DNA of 64,000 nt from Odobenus rosmarus divergens. Its lineage: Eukaryota > Chordata > Mammalia > Carnivora > Odobenidae. The notes beneath the pieces are model-generated. The model searched no databases, had not been told where the DNA came from, and was given only the letters and a program-made list of their open reading frames with translations. The stretch spans positions 2,519,896 through 2,583,895 of the forward strand of contig NW_004450328.1 of assembly GCF_000321225.1 (NCBI RefSeq), given 5' to 3'. The position numbers were made by a program, and so were the translations under genes. Of this stretch, positions 12,601 to 24,500 are shown piece by piece; position 1 is the first letter of the stretch; the number at the start of each line of letters is the position of its first letter.

Positions 12601-15600
12601 AGACCAGGAGTCTATCAAGAACAAAGATCAAGAACTTGAGATAAATTCACACACTGGAATAAGAAAGGACAAATGGGAATGCTATTTAAAAACCGCCATC
12701 ACATGGGTTCACCTCAGGTTTGCAGGTTCACAATGTGCACTGTTCTACACGTCAGGATTGCTTCATTGTTTTAAACACGTTTACAGGACCTGCACTTAGA
12801 TACGGCTGCAACGCTCCTCTATGTCAGTGTCCCCCATGGCACTGCCGCATGCACAGTCAGCAGTCCCACTGTCCTGTCCCAACACACCACACTGCATCTG
12901 GGTCCCGTCTTTCCTTAGTTTAACGACTTACGGTTTTTCTCACTTTTTAAAATAAAAGATCGCCTAATGCTCTCAACTAGACACACAGTAGGGATCGTAA
13001 GCGTTAGCTGAACCCAAATCTCCATCCCAGAGGCCTCTAGTGCTGTCCGAACAGGCCACAACATGGGAATGGGCAGGAGGATCAGAGAATGGCAGCATCT
13101 GGGAAGGAGCAGGTGTCCGCTCATCTCTCCACCAGCCAGACAGCTGCTAACCCGGTCGAGCCATCCCGCCCCAAGGACGGGGCCAGAGCGCCGCCTTCCC
13201 ACCCTACCTGTACGGGCGGGTCTGCGTGCTGAATGTTGTCCTGCAGGTGGCTCATGAGCATGAGGTCCCGGGCCTGGTACCAGCGGGAGTGCAGGGCATG
13301 GTGGTAGATGTGGCAGAGGATGGCGCACGTGCGGATGCGGTCTGTGCGGTCCTTGGCGTAGATGTACTTGCACAGCCTCTCCATCAGCACGGCCGAGTCC
13401 TCTCCCTCGTTCTCTGCCTGGTCTTGCTCGGACTGCGGGTGCGCGGGGCAGGACATCGTTAGGAGAGGATCCGGCAGAGATAGCTCAGGCTCCCGCAGCC
13501 AAAGGTGAAACTCTGTCCAGCCTCTGTTCTGGCCCTCCCTGCCCCGCCTCTGAGGCTCCCCAGGGAACAGATTGGCTGCTACCTCCGGACAGACACCTCC
13601 CCCTCCCCCGTGCCGCAGCTGCGGAGACTCTCACCTTTGAGGAGCCCTCAGGGGGGGTGAGCTGCCGCTGGTGGGCCTTGTAATCAAACTTGTAGTAGGT
13701 GTGGAGGATGCGCCTCAAGTAGACGCGACACACCTCCTCAGTGGTGCCCTTCTCCTCCAGGTAGCGCTGCACACGCTCGATGATGGCGCACACCTGCGCC
13801 TCGTCCTTCAGGTGCTCCACGTACTCTGGCAGGGAGAGGCCCCTCCGCTCAGCCGGGCACCTGGCTTTCCCCGTTATCTGCCCCCCATCATCCAGCTACC
13901 ACTGTGGGTTTTTTTTTTTGCACCATCAGCAGTCTCCTCACTGTGCCCTGAAAACGCCATCCCCTCCCCGCATACGCACACTTCTGTTCCTCTGGGTGTG
14001 CTCTTCTGCTACTTCCTCCCGATTAACTCCTCCTCCTCATTCGGATCTTACCTTAAACGGCCCCTACCTTACACCTTAAGACGCTCTCTTCAACCATTAT
14101 CTACGGCGGCCACCCTATCTCTCACTAACATGGGTCCCTGTCCCTATTTGAATTTCTACAATTGCCTCGTTTTATTTACTCACTGAAATGCCTTTCTCCA
14201 GCACTGAAATTAAGCTCCGTGAGCGTGAAAGGCCTCTGCCTGCCTCGTTCATCACTACACCCCTGACTCAGTGGGCACATGTGGGCATTCATATTGCACT
14301 GGGTAAATGTCTTGCACTTTCCCCAACCCAAATGCCTCTGATCCAAGCCAAACAAGAAAGTGGACTGACGCCAGACCCCAATGATTCTCAAAGTATAGTG
14401 CCTAGATAGCAGCATCACCTGGGAATGTGGAAGAAACGCAAAATTTGGAGGACACCCCCCACCCCGACCTATTGAATCTGAAACTATGGGAGTGGGGCCT
14501 AGCATTTTCCCAGGCCCTCTGTGTGAATTCTGGGGTAAGGGAAGGGCTGGCTCCCCAGACACTTTGTTAGTAAAACCCTTAGTTTTATTCCCTGCACCTT
14601 CCCTCTCACTGATGCCCATGCTTGCCCAAGCCTACCTTGAGAGTGAGGATCAGTATTTTGCATTATTTTGGTAAATTCTTCATCCATTCGTTCCACCAGG
14701 GTTAGGATACAGCCACGGACACGAAGTGGCTGGACAAGAAGGCAAAGGAAGAGCAAACAAATGAGCCCAGATCTCAGTGCCAGACTTTGGCCCTAATGTC
14801 TCCACTGAGCCTTCGCAAGCAGACAACACACACCTCCAATTTCTCTCTTTACCTGGTCAACATTGTGCAGGTTCTCACTCTCCTCCAGAATGTTCTCTCC
14901 AACAAAGATGTTGGGGTTCGCAAACAGGATGTCCATCAGCTCATTGATGCAGTCCAGGCACTTCTGCCACATCTCAGGCTGTCAAGAGAACAGAGGGCAG
15001 TGAGAGGCGTGAAGGTGGAAGAAGCAGAGGCCTCCCAAGAGCCCCTTCATCAGAAATCCATGGGGCCTTCAACTACCAAGACTGCTCCCACAGTCCTCGA
15101 GTTTTAAGACACTAAGCACCAAACCACAAACCCCGCCCCTGCCGACCAAACCACTAGTTCAGCTCTAGGATGCTCCTCTTCATTGCCCTCACCTTCATGT
15201 ATGTGGCCAGGTTCGGGTTGTAGTCATAAAGAGAAGCGATGATATTGAACTTGATCTTGACTATAACACCCTCCCCCAGGTTGTTTTCAGACGCAATCTG
15301 AACCAGCAGCTGCAGCAGTTCAATCTGGGCTGCCCTGGAGGGGAGCAAAAGGGGGTGAGGTATCAGAGACAAATCAAAAAACCTCATCCTGTCACAGTGT
15401 GCCCTCTTCAGGCAAGCAAGGCAGCGTCATTCCCATTACCCACCTATCCTCACCACCTATGTACTTGCTTCTCCTTTATAAATTCCAAACAGAAGCAGCA
15501 ACAATGCTAACAATCTGCCGTCCTCTTCAGTTACCAAATAATTAAAGAAAATGAGTATTCCCATTTTGCAGATGGGAAAATAATCCCCAAAGTTTAAGTG

Positions 15601-18531
15601 ACTGGTTTAAGATCAAAGAGAGAGTAAAGAGCAGAAAATGGACTAGTATGTTCCAAGTATACCAGTCCTTCAACTATAGCCACACACAGATCTTCCCAAG
15701 CAGTGCTATTTTCCCACCAACCTCCACCCGTGTTTTAGAGAAAGAGAGCATTCACCCCGTGATCTCACAGTCCGGGCCCAACGATCTTACCGATCCGTTC
15801 CCTTCTTGCCTCGTGCCTGCAGGATCTCATTCAGTTTCTTGATGACAACAGCGTGGGTGATCTCAGTTCCCTTGGCAAACATTTTTGGCTTCTCCTGGGC
15901 AACACATGTCGTATCATGTGCAAGCTGATATAAACCCATTCTTACCCTAACTTTTCTCCCAAACCAACGGGGCGGGGGGGCACCTGTATGCTCTCCCAAA
16001 TGGTTTCTCACTTCATTTTAATACTAAAGCCCAGGGCACCTGGGTGGCTCGGTCATTTAAGCGTGTGGCTCTTGATTTTGGCTCAGGTCATGATCTCATG
16101 GGTCATGGAATCGAGCCCCACATTGGGCTCCACGCTCAGCAAGGAGTCTGCTTGAAGACTCTCTCCCCGTGCCCTTTTCCCCACTCAAGCATGTGCACAT
16201 GCTCTCTCAAATAAATAAATAAACCTTAAAAAACCCAAAAACAAAAAACCCAAAAACCAAAAAAACACAAAACACTAAAGCCCTCACCTTAACGAGGGGC
16301 ACTCCACCCCGGACCCTTTCCCATTCCCCGCCTTCATTGTCTTCCTCCTCCTCATCCAGGCGCTTAGATTTCCTATCGTGCTTCTTCTTGGCTTTGTCCT
16401 CCCGTTTCTTCTCAGCCGCCTTCTTGTCCTCCTCTGTGGTGGGGGCCCTGCCAGGAGACATGGAAGAACATGAAAGACCAGTCCCCACTCCACCTCTAAG
16501 GCTTCTTCTTCCCACGAACTTCTCTTTTTCTCCATCAAGCCCTGGGTTCAAGTTATATTCTATGAGAGTGAACTAAAGTTAACCATAACCATAACCAAAG
16601 CAGTGACTATCAAGCATGTGAATCTGCCAGACTACTAACCAAGGCCTGTCACCATATCACACCCACTAAGAAAACCTTATGAAGGGAACAGCGGGGCCTG
16701 GTCTGATAAGGTAGAGGGACCAACCCAGCCACCGTGGACACAGAAACAGCCTGCCATGTTGCCCCATAGCTAACCTCCCAGATTTTCCAGAGAAAACTAT
16801 ATCCATAAGAGACACAGTTGTTCTCACAGTTGCTCTTTAATACTAGTTGCTCTATCTAATCTTTTCACCAGCCACCAACTATCAGTTTGAAATTAGCGTA
16901 AAAAAATTTGCTGTTCCCAGACTGCTCCACGCTTATGAGAATTAAACTAAATTCTGAATTTAAAAAACAATTGTTTGGGGGCGCCTGGGTGGCTCAGTTG
17001 GTTGGACGACTGCCTTCGGCTCAGGTCATGATCCTGGAGTCCCGGGATCGAGTCCNNNNNNNNNNNNNNNNNNNNNNNNNNNNNNNNNNNNNNNNNNNNN
17101 NNNNNNNNNNNNNNNNNNNNNNNNNNNNNNNNNNNNNNNNNNNNNNNNNNNNNNNNNNNNNNNNNNNNNNNNNNNNNNNNNNNNNTAAAAATAAAAAACA
17201 ATTGTTCAAGACAACAAAATTCCCCTACAAAAGCAAAAAGATCACTGGCAATCCCAAAGCGGTCTCAGGCCACTTGGTGTCTGAAACCAGTTCCAAACTT
17301 AATACTATATAATGAAATATAAACTCAACAACAGAGACAAATTATCTCAAACTTTACATAGATACTGATGAACAAATCTTTCCAGACTCAACAGATACTC
17401 AAATTATAATTCTCATCAACTGCCATTTAAATATCTACAAATGAATTTCATTTTAACTGCTTAAAAGGTCTGAATATGTTTTAGTAATAATTTATAAATT
17501 TGCCAGCTGGATCACTTTTCCGCTTGCCAAAGGATGTATGCCAGAACTCGACAGCTTGCGGGTTTTCTCCCTGTACTACAGCAACATTCTCTTTAATGAT
17601 CAAAAGTTCACTTTATAGGTAAAATCCTTTGCAAACACGCAAAGTATGTTTAACTAAACTGAAACCTCTTGGTCATATCCCTAAACCTCTGAAAAGATCA
17701 AAAAACCTAATGTTATTTTAAAATCAATGCTACTTAAATTTCAAAAGAACTTAATCTTTCCAGGCCTAAAATTTTACTCCTAGCCCTAAGGATACTGGGA
17801 TTCATATTTCAAAAACACGACGAACTCTCAACCTATGAAATTCTTTTTATTTTTTTAAAGATTTCTTTTCTTTTTTTTTTTTTTTAAGATTTTATTTGAC
17901 AGAGAGAGATGCAGCGAGAGAGGGAACACAAGCAGGGGGGAGCGGGAGAAGCAGGCTTCCTGCGGAGCAGGGAGACCAATGCGGGGCTCGATCCCAGGAC
18001 CCTGGGATCATGACCTGAGCCGAAGGCAGATGCTTAACAACTGAGCCACCCAGGTGCCCCTAAAGATTTCATTTTTAAGTAATCTCTACACCCAACATGT
18101 AGGGGCTCGAACTCACAACCCCGAGATCAAGAGTTCCATGCTCCACCGATTGAGCCAGCCAGGTGCCACTCTCACCCTATGAAATTCTAATTGGAAGACT
18201 AAAATTTGGCTTGACCTCTCCCCTAGGATAGATTATACCTTGGTGTATTCACTTCTTGTTAGAAATTAGAAAACTAATGTTTACGCTCTCAGTTATACAT
18301 CGAATTGATGCAAGCCACTTTCCCAACAGGGCATCACCAAATATACTTCTATTTAAATACGTAGCCAAGAGACAAAAGATATTAAAAGACACCCACAGAA
18401 GTTAGCCCTAAAACCTGAAAAGGATCATTCCACACCCTCTTAACAACAACTACTAATCTAGAGCCCCTAGACACTCTTGCTTAGGATCCTAACAGTTTGG
18501 GCATCCAGTCCCACCAGATTCATCCTGAGGT

Positions 18532-18572
<41 letters not shown>

Positions 18573-21500
18573 GGCCTTCAGAAGCCAGTAACTCTTAGAA
18601 GTAGGCAGCATCTCTGTGAAATTCCACAGGCCAATCATGCTACCAGACGTAGCGAACTTCCTCCAATACACCTTCTAATCAAGGTTCATAATTGAGACAA
18701 CAGACTTACGTTTTATTATGTGTCTTCCTTCTCTTTTACTCAAGTTAATCCTTTTTGCCTTTTTCCTCCACTGCCGACCTTATCAACAGTTAAATATTAT
18801 TGAAGTTTCAAAAAAATCTTGATTGCTCTCTGTATCAACAGTTAAATATTAATTAAGTTTTAAAAAAATCGTGATTGTTCATTGTTGGAGAGCATCGAGA
18901 GGACTTAACTGCCAGCTGACCCTTTAGCGGGCCATGGGCAACGGGAGACCCCTTACCCTCTCTCCATCCTTGCGATATACATTCTGCCCACCATTCCCAT
19001 TCTGGGGGCCGTTTCAAGAATGCAGCCTTGTGAGCAACGTGTTAAGACCATCTGGACTGTATATGTGACACTACCCTGTTAAGGCCTCTATATAAACTTT
19101 TATGATTCTTGTGGGTGGGTGCAAAGATGTACCAGCCTTGCCGCCTTCTAAGACAAGTCTCGCCTGTCAGTTCCCTTGCTTATGAAACCTGCCACCTGCC
19201 CACCTGGAGAGACATCTGCCTCTTTCTTTGGTCTCTCCCTGCCCTCTGTGTACAGGGGCCAGCTTCAGATTTCACCCTCAGAACACCCAAGGTGGTGAAC
19301 CAACACTCACACTTGATTAAGAGTCTAACATGGTAATTTATCAGAAGGGATCCAAGACACTAGATTTCATCAGTATGTACTTAAGAATTCCTACCCCAAC
19401 TACGAATTTGTAAACATTAACGTGTGATCTGTAATTTACCTCTAATGTCCATATAGCAAGTTAAATCAACATTTTAGCCCCAAACTCACATTAATAACTT
19501 CCTTAGCTAAGAATTAACCCTAAATAAAAACTATAATAAAGTCAGCCAAAACTATAATAAAGATGTTCAACGAATAACATCTTACTGCACTTGGATACTT
19601 TGGAAAAATATATCAATTAAGAAAAAAGCTACTTGAGGGGCTCCTGGGTGGCTCAGTCAGTTAAGTGACTGCCTTTGGCTCAGGGTCATGATCCTGGAAT
19701 CCTGCAATCAAGCCCCGCATCAGGCTCCCTGCTCAGCGGGGAGTCTGCTTCTCCCTCTCCCTTTGCTCCTCCCCTAGGCTTGGGTGCTAAAGAAAAAAGC
19801 CACTTGAAAAAAGAAAAAAAAATCCACGTGATTTAAAAGTTCACTAAACTGATTCTTTAAAGCATTCCCATAGATGGGCTTATCCTGATTAAAAAATTAA
19901 ATAGAACATAGACTCTGATGTTTCTTATATTTGTGATTGGCCTCATATTTTCCGCCCAAACCTACTACCTAATGTCCAGGTGCCTTTATGTTGCTAGACA
20001 GCCTTATTGCACACCAAAAAGAGATGGAAGCTCTTGAGATTAAACCCATTCCTTTATGTGCTTGTTTTAACCAAAAAATAAAAGCTGAGAAAATCTGATG
20101 AGGAAAAGGGTATAGACTGATTTAATATGGAGACGCTGAAAAAGGATCCTGGCAGACATTATGGAAACCCATTAACAACTAACACCAACCCTGGTTGGCT
20201 TAGATAGCTAATGAGAAAAAAACGTGCAATCAAAATTCACTGTTCCCATACCATCTGTGGTTTCTCTCTCCTTGTTCTTTTTCCTCTTATATAAATCTTG
20301 CTTTCGTCTTGGTTGGAAATCAACCTTAAAAACTGGTCTTGTGACACAAGTAAAATATAGTGTCTCTGAATTATTCGTTGACATAAAGTCAAACTCAAGT
20401 CAAAGACCTTTGAGGATCCCGTGGTTAACTCAACTTCTGTCAACCGGAATTTTAACTCAACCTAATTTTAGATTTTTTTTTTAAGATTTTATTCATTTAT
20501 TTGACAGAGAGAGACACAGCGAGAGAGGGAACACAAGCAGGGGGAGTGGGAGAAGGAGAAGCAGGCTTCCTACCAAGGAGGGAGCCCGAGGCGGGGCTCG
20601 ATTCCAGGACCCTGGGATCATGACCTGAGCCGAAGGCAGACGCCTAATGACTGAGCCACCCAGGCGCCCCTAGAATTTTTTTTTTTAAGTATACAAAATA
20701 AAATTTCACAGGCTAAAAGTATAAATCAAGGGTAATCTCTAAAAGGAGAGCATGTAACTCCCAAACCAGTAGAGAGAAAACAAATTAAGAGGGAAAAAAA
20801 GAATACAATCTAGAAATGGCTTAAGCAGAAAAAAAGTGAGAAAGAAAATAATTAAAATAGGATTAATCTTAATTACTGAGTGAAAAAAGCCAAATCCCTC
20901 CCAATCAAGTAACCTACTGTGTTGATTCCACCTACATGAAATTCTGGAAAAGGCAAACTTATCTAGAGATAGAAAGCAAATCAGTGGTTGCCCAGGGAAA
21001 GGGAGGGGACTGGTTGCCAGAAAGACCATGGCATGATTATAGAAGTTTGGAACTTTCAGCCTCATCACAACCACTAGGAGGGGAATAAGGGCTGGAGATT
21101 GAGCTAATCGTCAATGAGCAATGACTTAGTCTTACCTATGTAATAGGTAAGGACCTACATAAACATCGCTAAATGACGAAATTTGGAAAGCTTCCTGGTT
21201 GGTGAACACATTGAGGTGCTAGGAGTATGGTGCACCCAGAAAGGGAATGGAAGCTCTGTGCCTGTTCTCCCATACCCCGTCCTGTGCATCTCTTCCATTT
21301 GGCTGTTGCTGAGTTGTACCCTTTAAAGCCCTTTTAACTAAATGGGTAATTGCAAGTAAAGTGCTTTCCCAAGTTCTATGGGTTGTTCTAGCAAATTACT
21401 GAAACTGAGGAGGGGGCTGTGGAAACTTTGAATTTATAGCTGGTTGGTCAGAAGTACAGGGGCCAAACCTGGGACTTGCCACTGGCTTCTGAGGTGGGGG

Positions 21501-24500
21501 CAGTCTTGTAGGACTGAGCCCTTAACCTGTGGGGTCTGCGATAACTCTGGGTTGTTTCAGAACTGAACTGTGAGTTGAGCACCATGTTCGTGTCCAGAGA
21601 GTTGGAGAACTGGTAGGCGTGAGAAAAGAAAAAAACCCAAAAAACCCACACATATGGCATCAGAAGCGTTATAAATAGGAGCACCTGGGTGGCTCAGTCA
21701 TTAAGTGTCTGCCTTCGGCTCAGGTCATGATCCCAGGGTCCTAGGATCGAGGCCCGCATCAGGCTCCCTGCTCCGCGGGAAGCCTGCTTCTCCCTCTCCC
21801 ACTCCCCCTGCTTGTGTTCCCTCTCTCGCTGTGTATCTCTCTGTCAAATAAACAAAATCTTAACAAAAAAAAAGCATTATAAATAAATATACATCAGATA
21901 CACATGCTTCCTGGGCTTGACCAGTCAAGTGGAGCACAGAATGAGAAAGGCTTTTCAACAAAACACCTGTGTTTAGTCCTCTCTCGTGCCAAGGAGCTCA
22001 CTACCTCCCGAAGAACACAACCCCAATTTTTGAAAGGAGAGCAACCCCACAACAGCAAGAGTTCCCATACAGCAGCACTGTTATCAATGGGCTTGATACT
22101 GGAGCCCCGTGGGGCACACAGGGGCAAGCATCACCTTGACTTCAGAGGAAGACTCGGAAGCCTACGATGAGGGTTAAGTAACTTAGCAAAACTGACAGCT
22201 ACTAAAGGACTAAGGGTTGGAACCGGAGTCCAAATCAGACTCCTCCCCGGCTCCCACACCGCCCCGGGAAAGCTCACGAAGGCTGACTGCCGCCTAATTG
22301 CTAACATACTACAAAGTTCCCAGGGAGAGTGACGAGCGTAGCCACGCTGCCAGCCAGTCCTGGACTGAGCTGCTGCCCTATAAATCACTCTCAGCTCTCC
22401 TTGGAGCTGGGGGCCAGTAACCCTCATTCTACAGACGGAGAAGGACTGAAGAAGACTGGGAGAATGAAAGCAGACTATCAGACACCACACAGCTAGCTAG
22501 TGCCAGGAAGACACTTACACCCCACGTGCAGTGAGTCATCTCACAGTTAAATGTTCAACTCTGGGGCCTTCGAATTCCATCCTCAGGACACACTAGCTTT
22601 GTGACCACAGTCACCCAACATACTTGCCCTAAATCCCTCCATTGGCCTGGACAACCTAAAAGCACTCCACAGAAGAAGCAACCACCTTCAAGATGACTGC
22701 AGGCTTCCTACGCTTCCCACTGTGGCCCGAGGCACCACTACTTTTCTTACTTTTTAAGGAATCGTGAGGCCAGCACCGTCTGCTTCCCTTCTTCCTCCTC
22801 TGAGTCGGAATCGGAAGACGTGGAACCCGTGTCCCAGTCTTCATCATCTTCTGAATCTTCCGAATCCTCATCATCATCCTTAAGAGAAATAAGAGAATCA
22901 TCAAGAAAAAGATGGGGAGACTGACTGGTCTCCCCGCTCTCCCTGCTGACCCAGGTTCCAGGGATTTTCAGGAGCAGAACAAGAGTGGATAATCATCAAT
23001 CTGCATATGAAGAGCTGGACTGGACCACCAAGACCCAGAGAGAAGCGTGGACTTGCTCTAGGGACACAAAGCTCCCCAGGGGTAGACCCTGGTCCCAAAT
23101 CTAGTGCTCCAGGTTCCACATCACGCCGTGCTCTAATCCAAGACAAAGCCTGTTCTCAAATCAGACTCCACTAAACCCCACCCCTCCTAAGCCTAGGGGT
23201 CTTCTCCCCAGGAACCCAAGAATGGTCCATGGCAGGCAAATCGCCCTTCGTAGTCTCGCACTGGCTCTGACCTCCATCTTTTTCAGGAACTTGCGACTCT
23301 CTCCAGAAGGAGCTTCTGATTTCTTCTTCAGGAAAGCTGCAGCACTGACTCCATCCTCATCTTCATCCTCATCTGAAGAGCCTGGGGGAGGGGGGCAGGA
23401 GAGAGAAGAGAGTCAGAGTGGTCAAGAGCGAAGTGGAAGGACAACCGAGAAAGCATGCCAAGGGAACCAACTGTGTACTTGTAACCCTTTCGGTGAGGGC
23501 CCCCCCTCACCTTCTGAATCCTCCTCATTCTTCTCGGCGTCTTCATCTGCAGACTGCTCAGGGTTCTTGACCAGGGGAGACGCGAGAATAATTAATGATG
23601 CCTGCCAACCATCACCCCATCCTCCCCATCCTCCCCCTCCACCCTGGAGACATGTGTCCTGATTCCTTCTCCAGGCACACCTTCCATTTGCAAATGCTCT
23701 TCTGTCTCACTCAGGGGGGTCACTGTCCCCACAGTTCAGAAAGTCTGCCTCTAGCATCCCCACCTGCTTGTAATTTGTAATGTGGGACTCGAAATCTCGG
23801 TTATATTTTCGGATCTTCTGGCGCAGGGTGCTCAGGGCCTTGGCATTGTTCTTGTTCATCTTTTTCTTCCCTTCCTTATCTTCCCATAGCTAAAGGATAA
23901 CAGAGGGAAGAGAGAACAGGGATGTGAGACTAAGGATTATTTCCTAAACATCAGGCTTCGCCACCCCACGTGATGAGTTTTGCTATCTGTACACCATCTG
24001 TACTGCTTACCAAATGTATTTGTTAACTTATTTTTTTTTTGAAGATCCTTTGTATATCACCACCAAAAGAAAAAAAAACACAAATAAGAATATGAAAATA
24101 AGTATGATTAAAATTCTTGGCCAAAAAAGGTCCCTCTCTTTGCTTCAGCCCCCTTTTTCTCAGGTTCCACGAAGTACTACATGTACAGCAAGAGGAGACA
24201 GGATTCCTGGAAGTGGGTTAGGAGCAGGCCCCAGGTCCAAAAGTCCCTCTGGATCCTCCCTCACCCACAGAAATCACACCTCATTAAGATAGTCCTCCAG
24301 ATCAGCCAGGATGCGGATATAGAACCGGGGGACACCTTCCTTGTCCACAATGCTCTTAGCCTTCCCATATGCTTTTCCCAGGAGCTCAAACTCTTCCAAG
24401 CACTTGGTGACATCTCGAATCTTCATGGCATTACGGATGGTCCGAATGAGGTTGGTCAGCTCCTCAAACCTGGGTTGGGAGCCCAAAACCACATTGGACG

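Larger units (their letters stand above)
10435..12690 (+). repeat. L1 ORF2/3' region, sense, broken by three SINEs
   Basis: Sense L1 ORF2 text, for example 'cagtagatgcagaaaaagct' at about 10480. The stretch at 11436-11735 translates to a piece typical of the ORF2 C-terminal region ([29 protein letters not shown]). Segments: 10435-10743, 10944-11206, 11431-11875, 12092-12690. Not intact. Confidence 0.75.
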
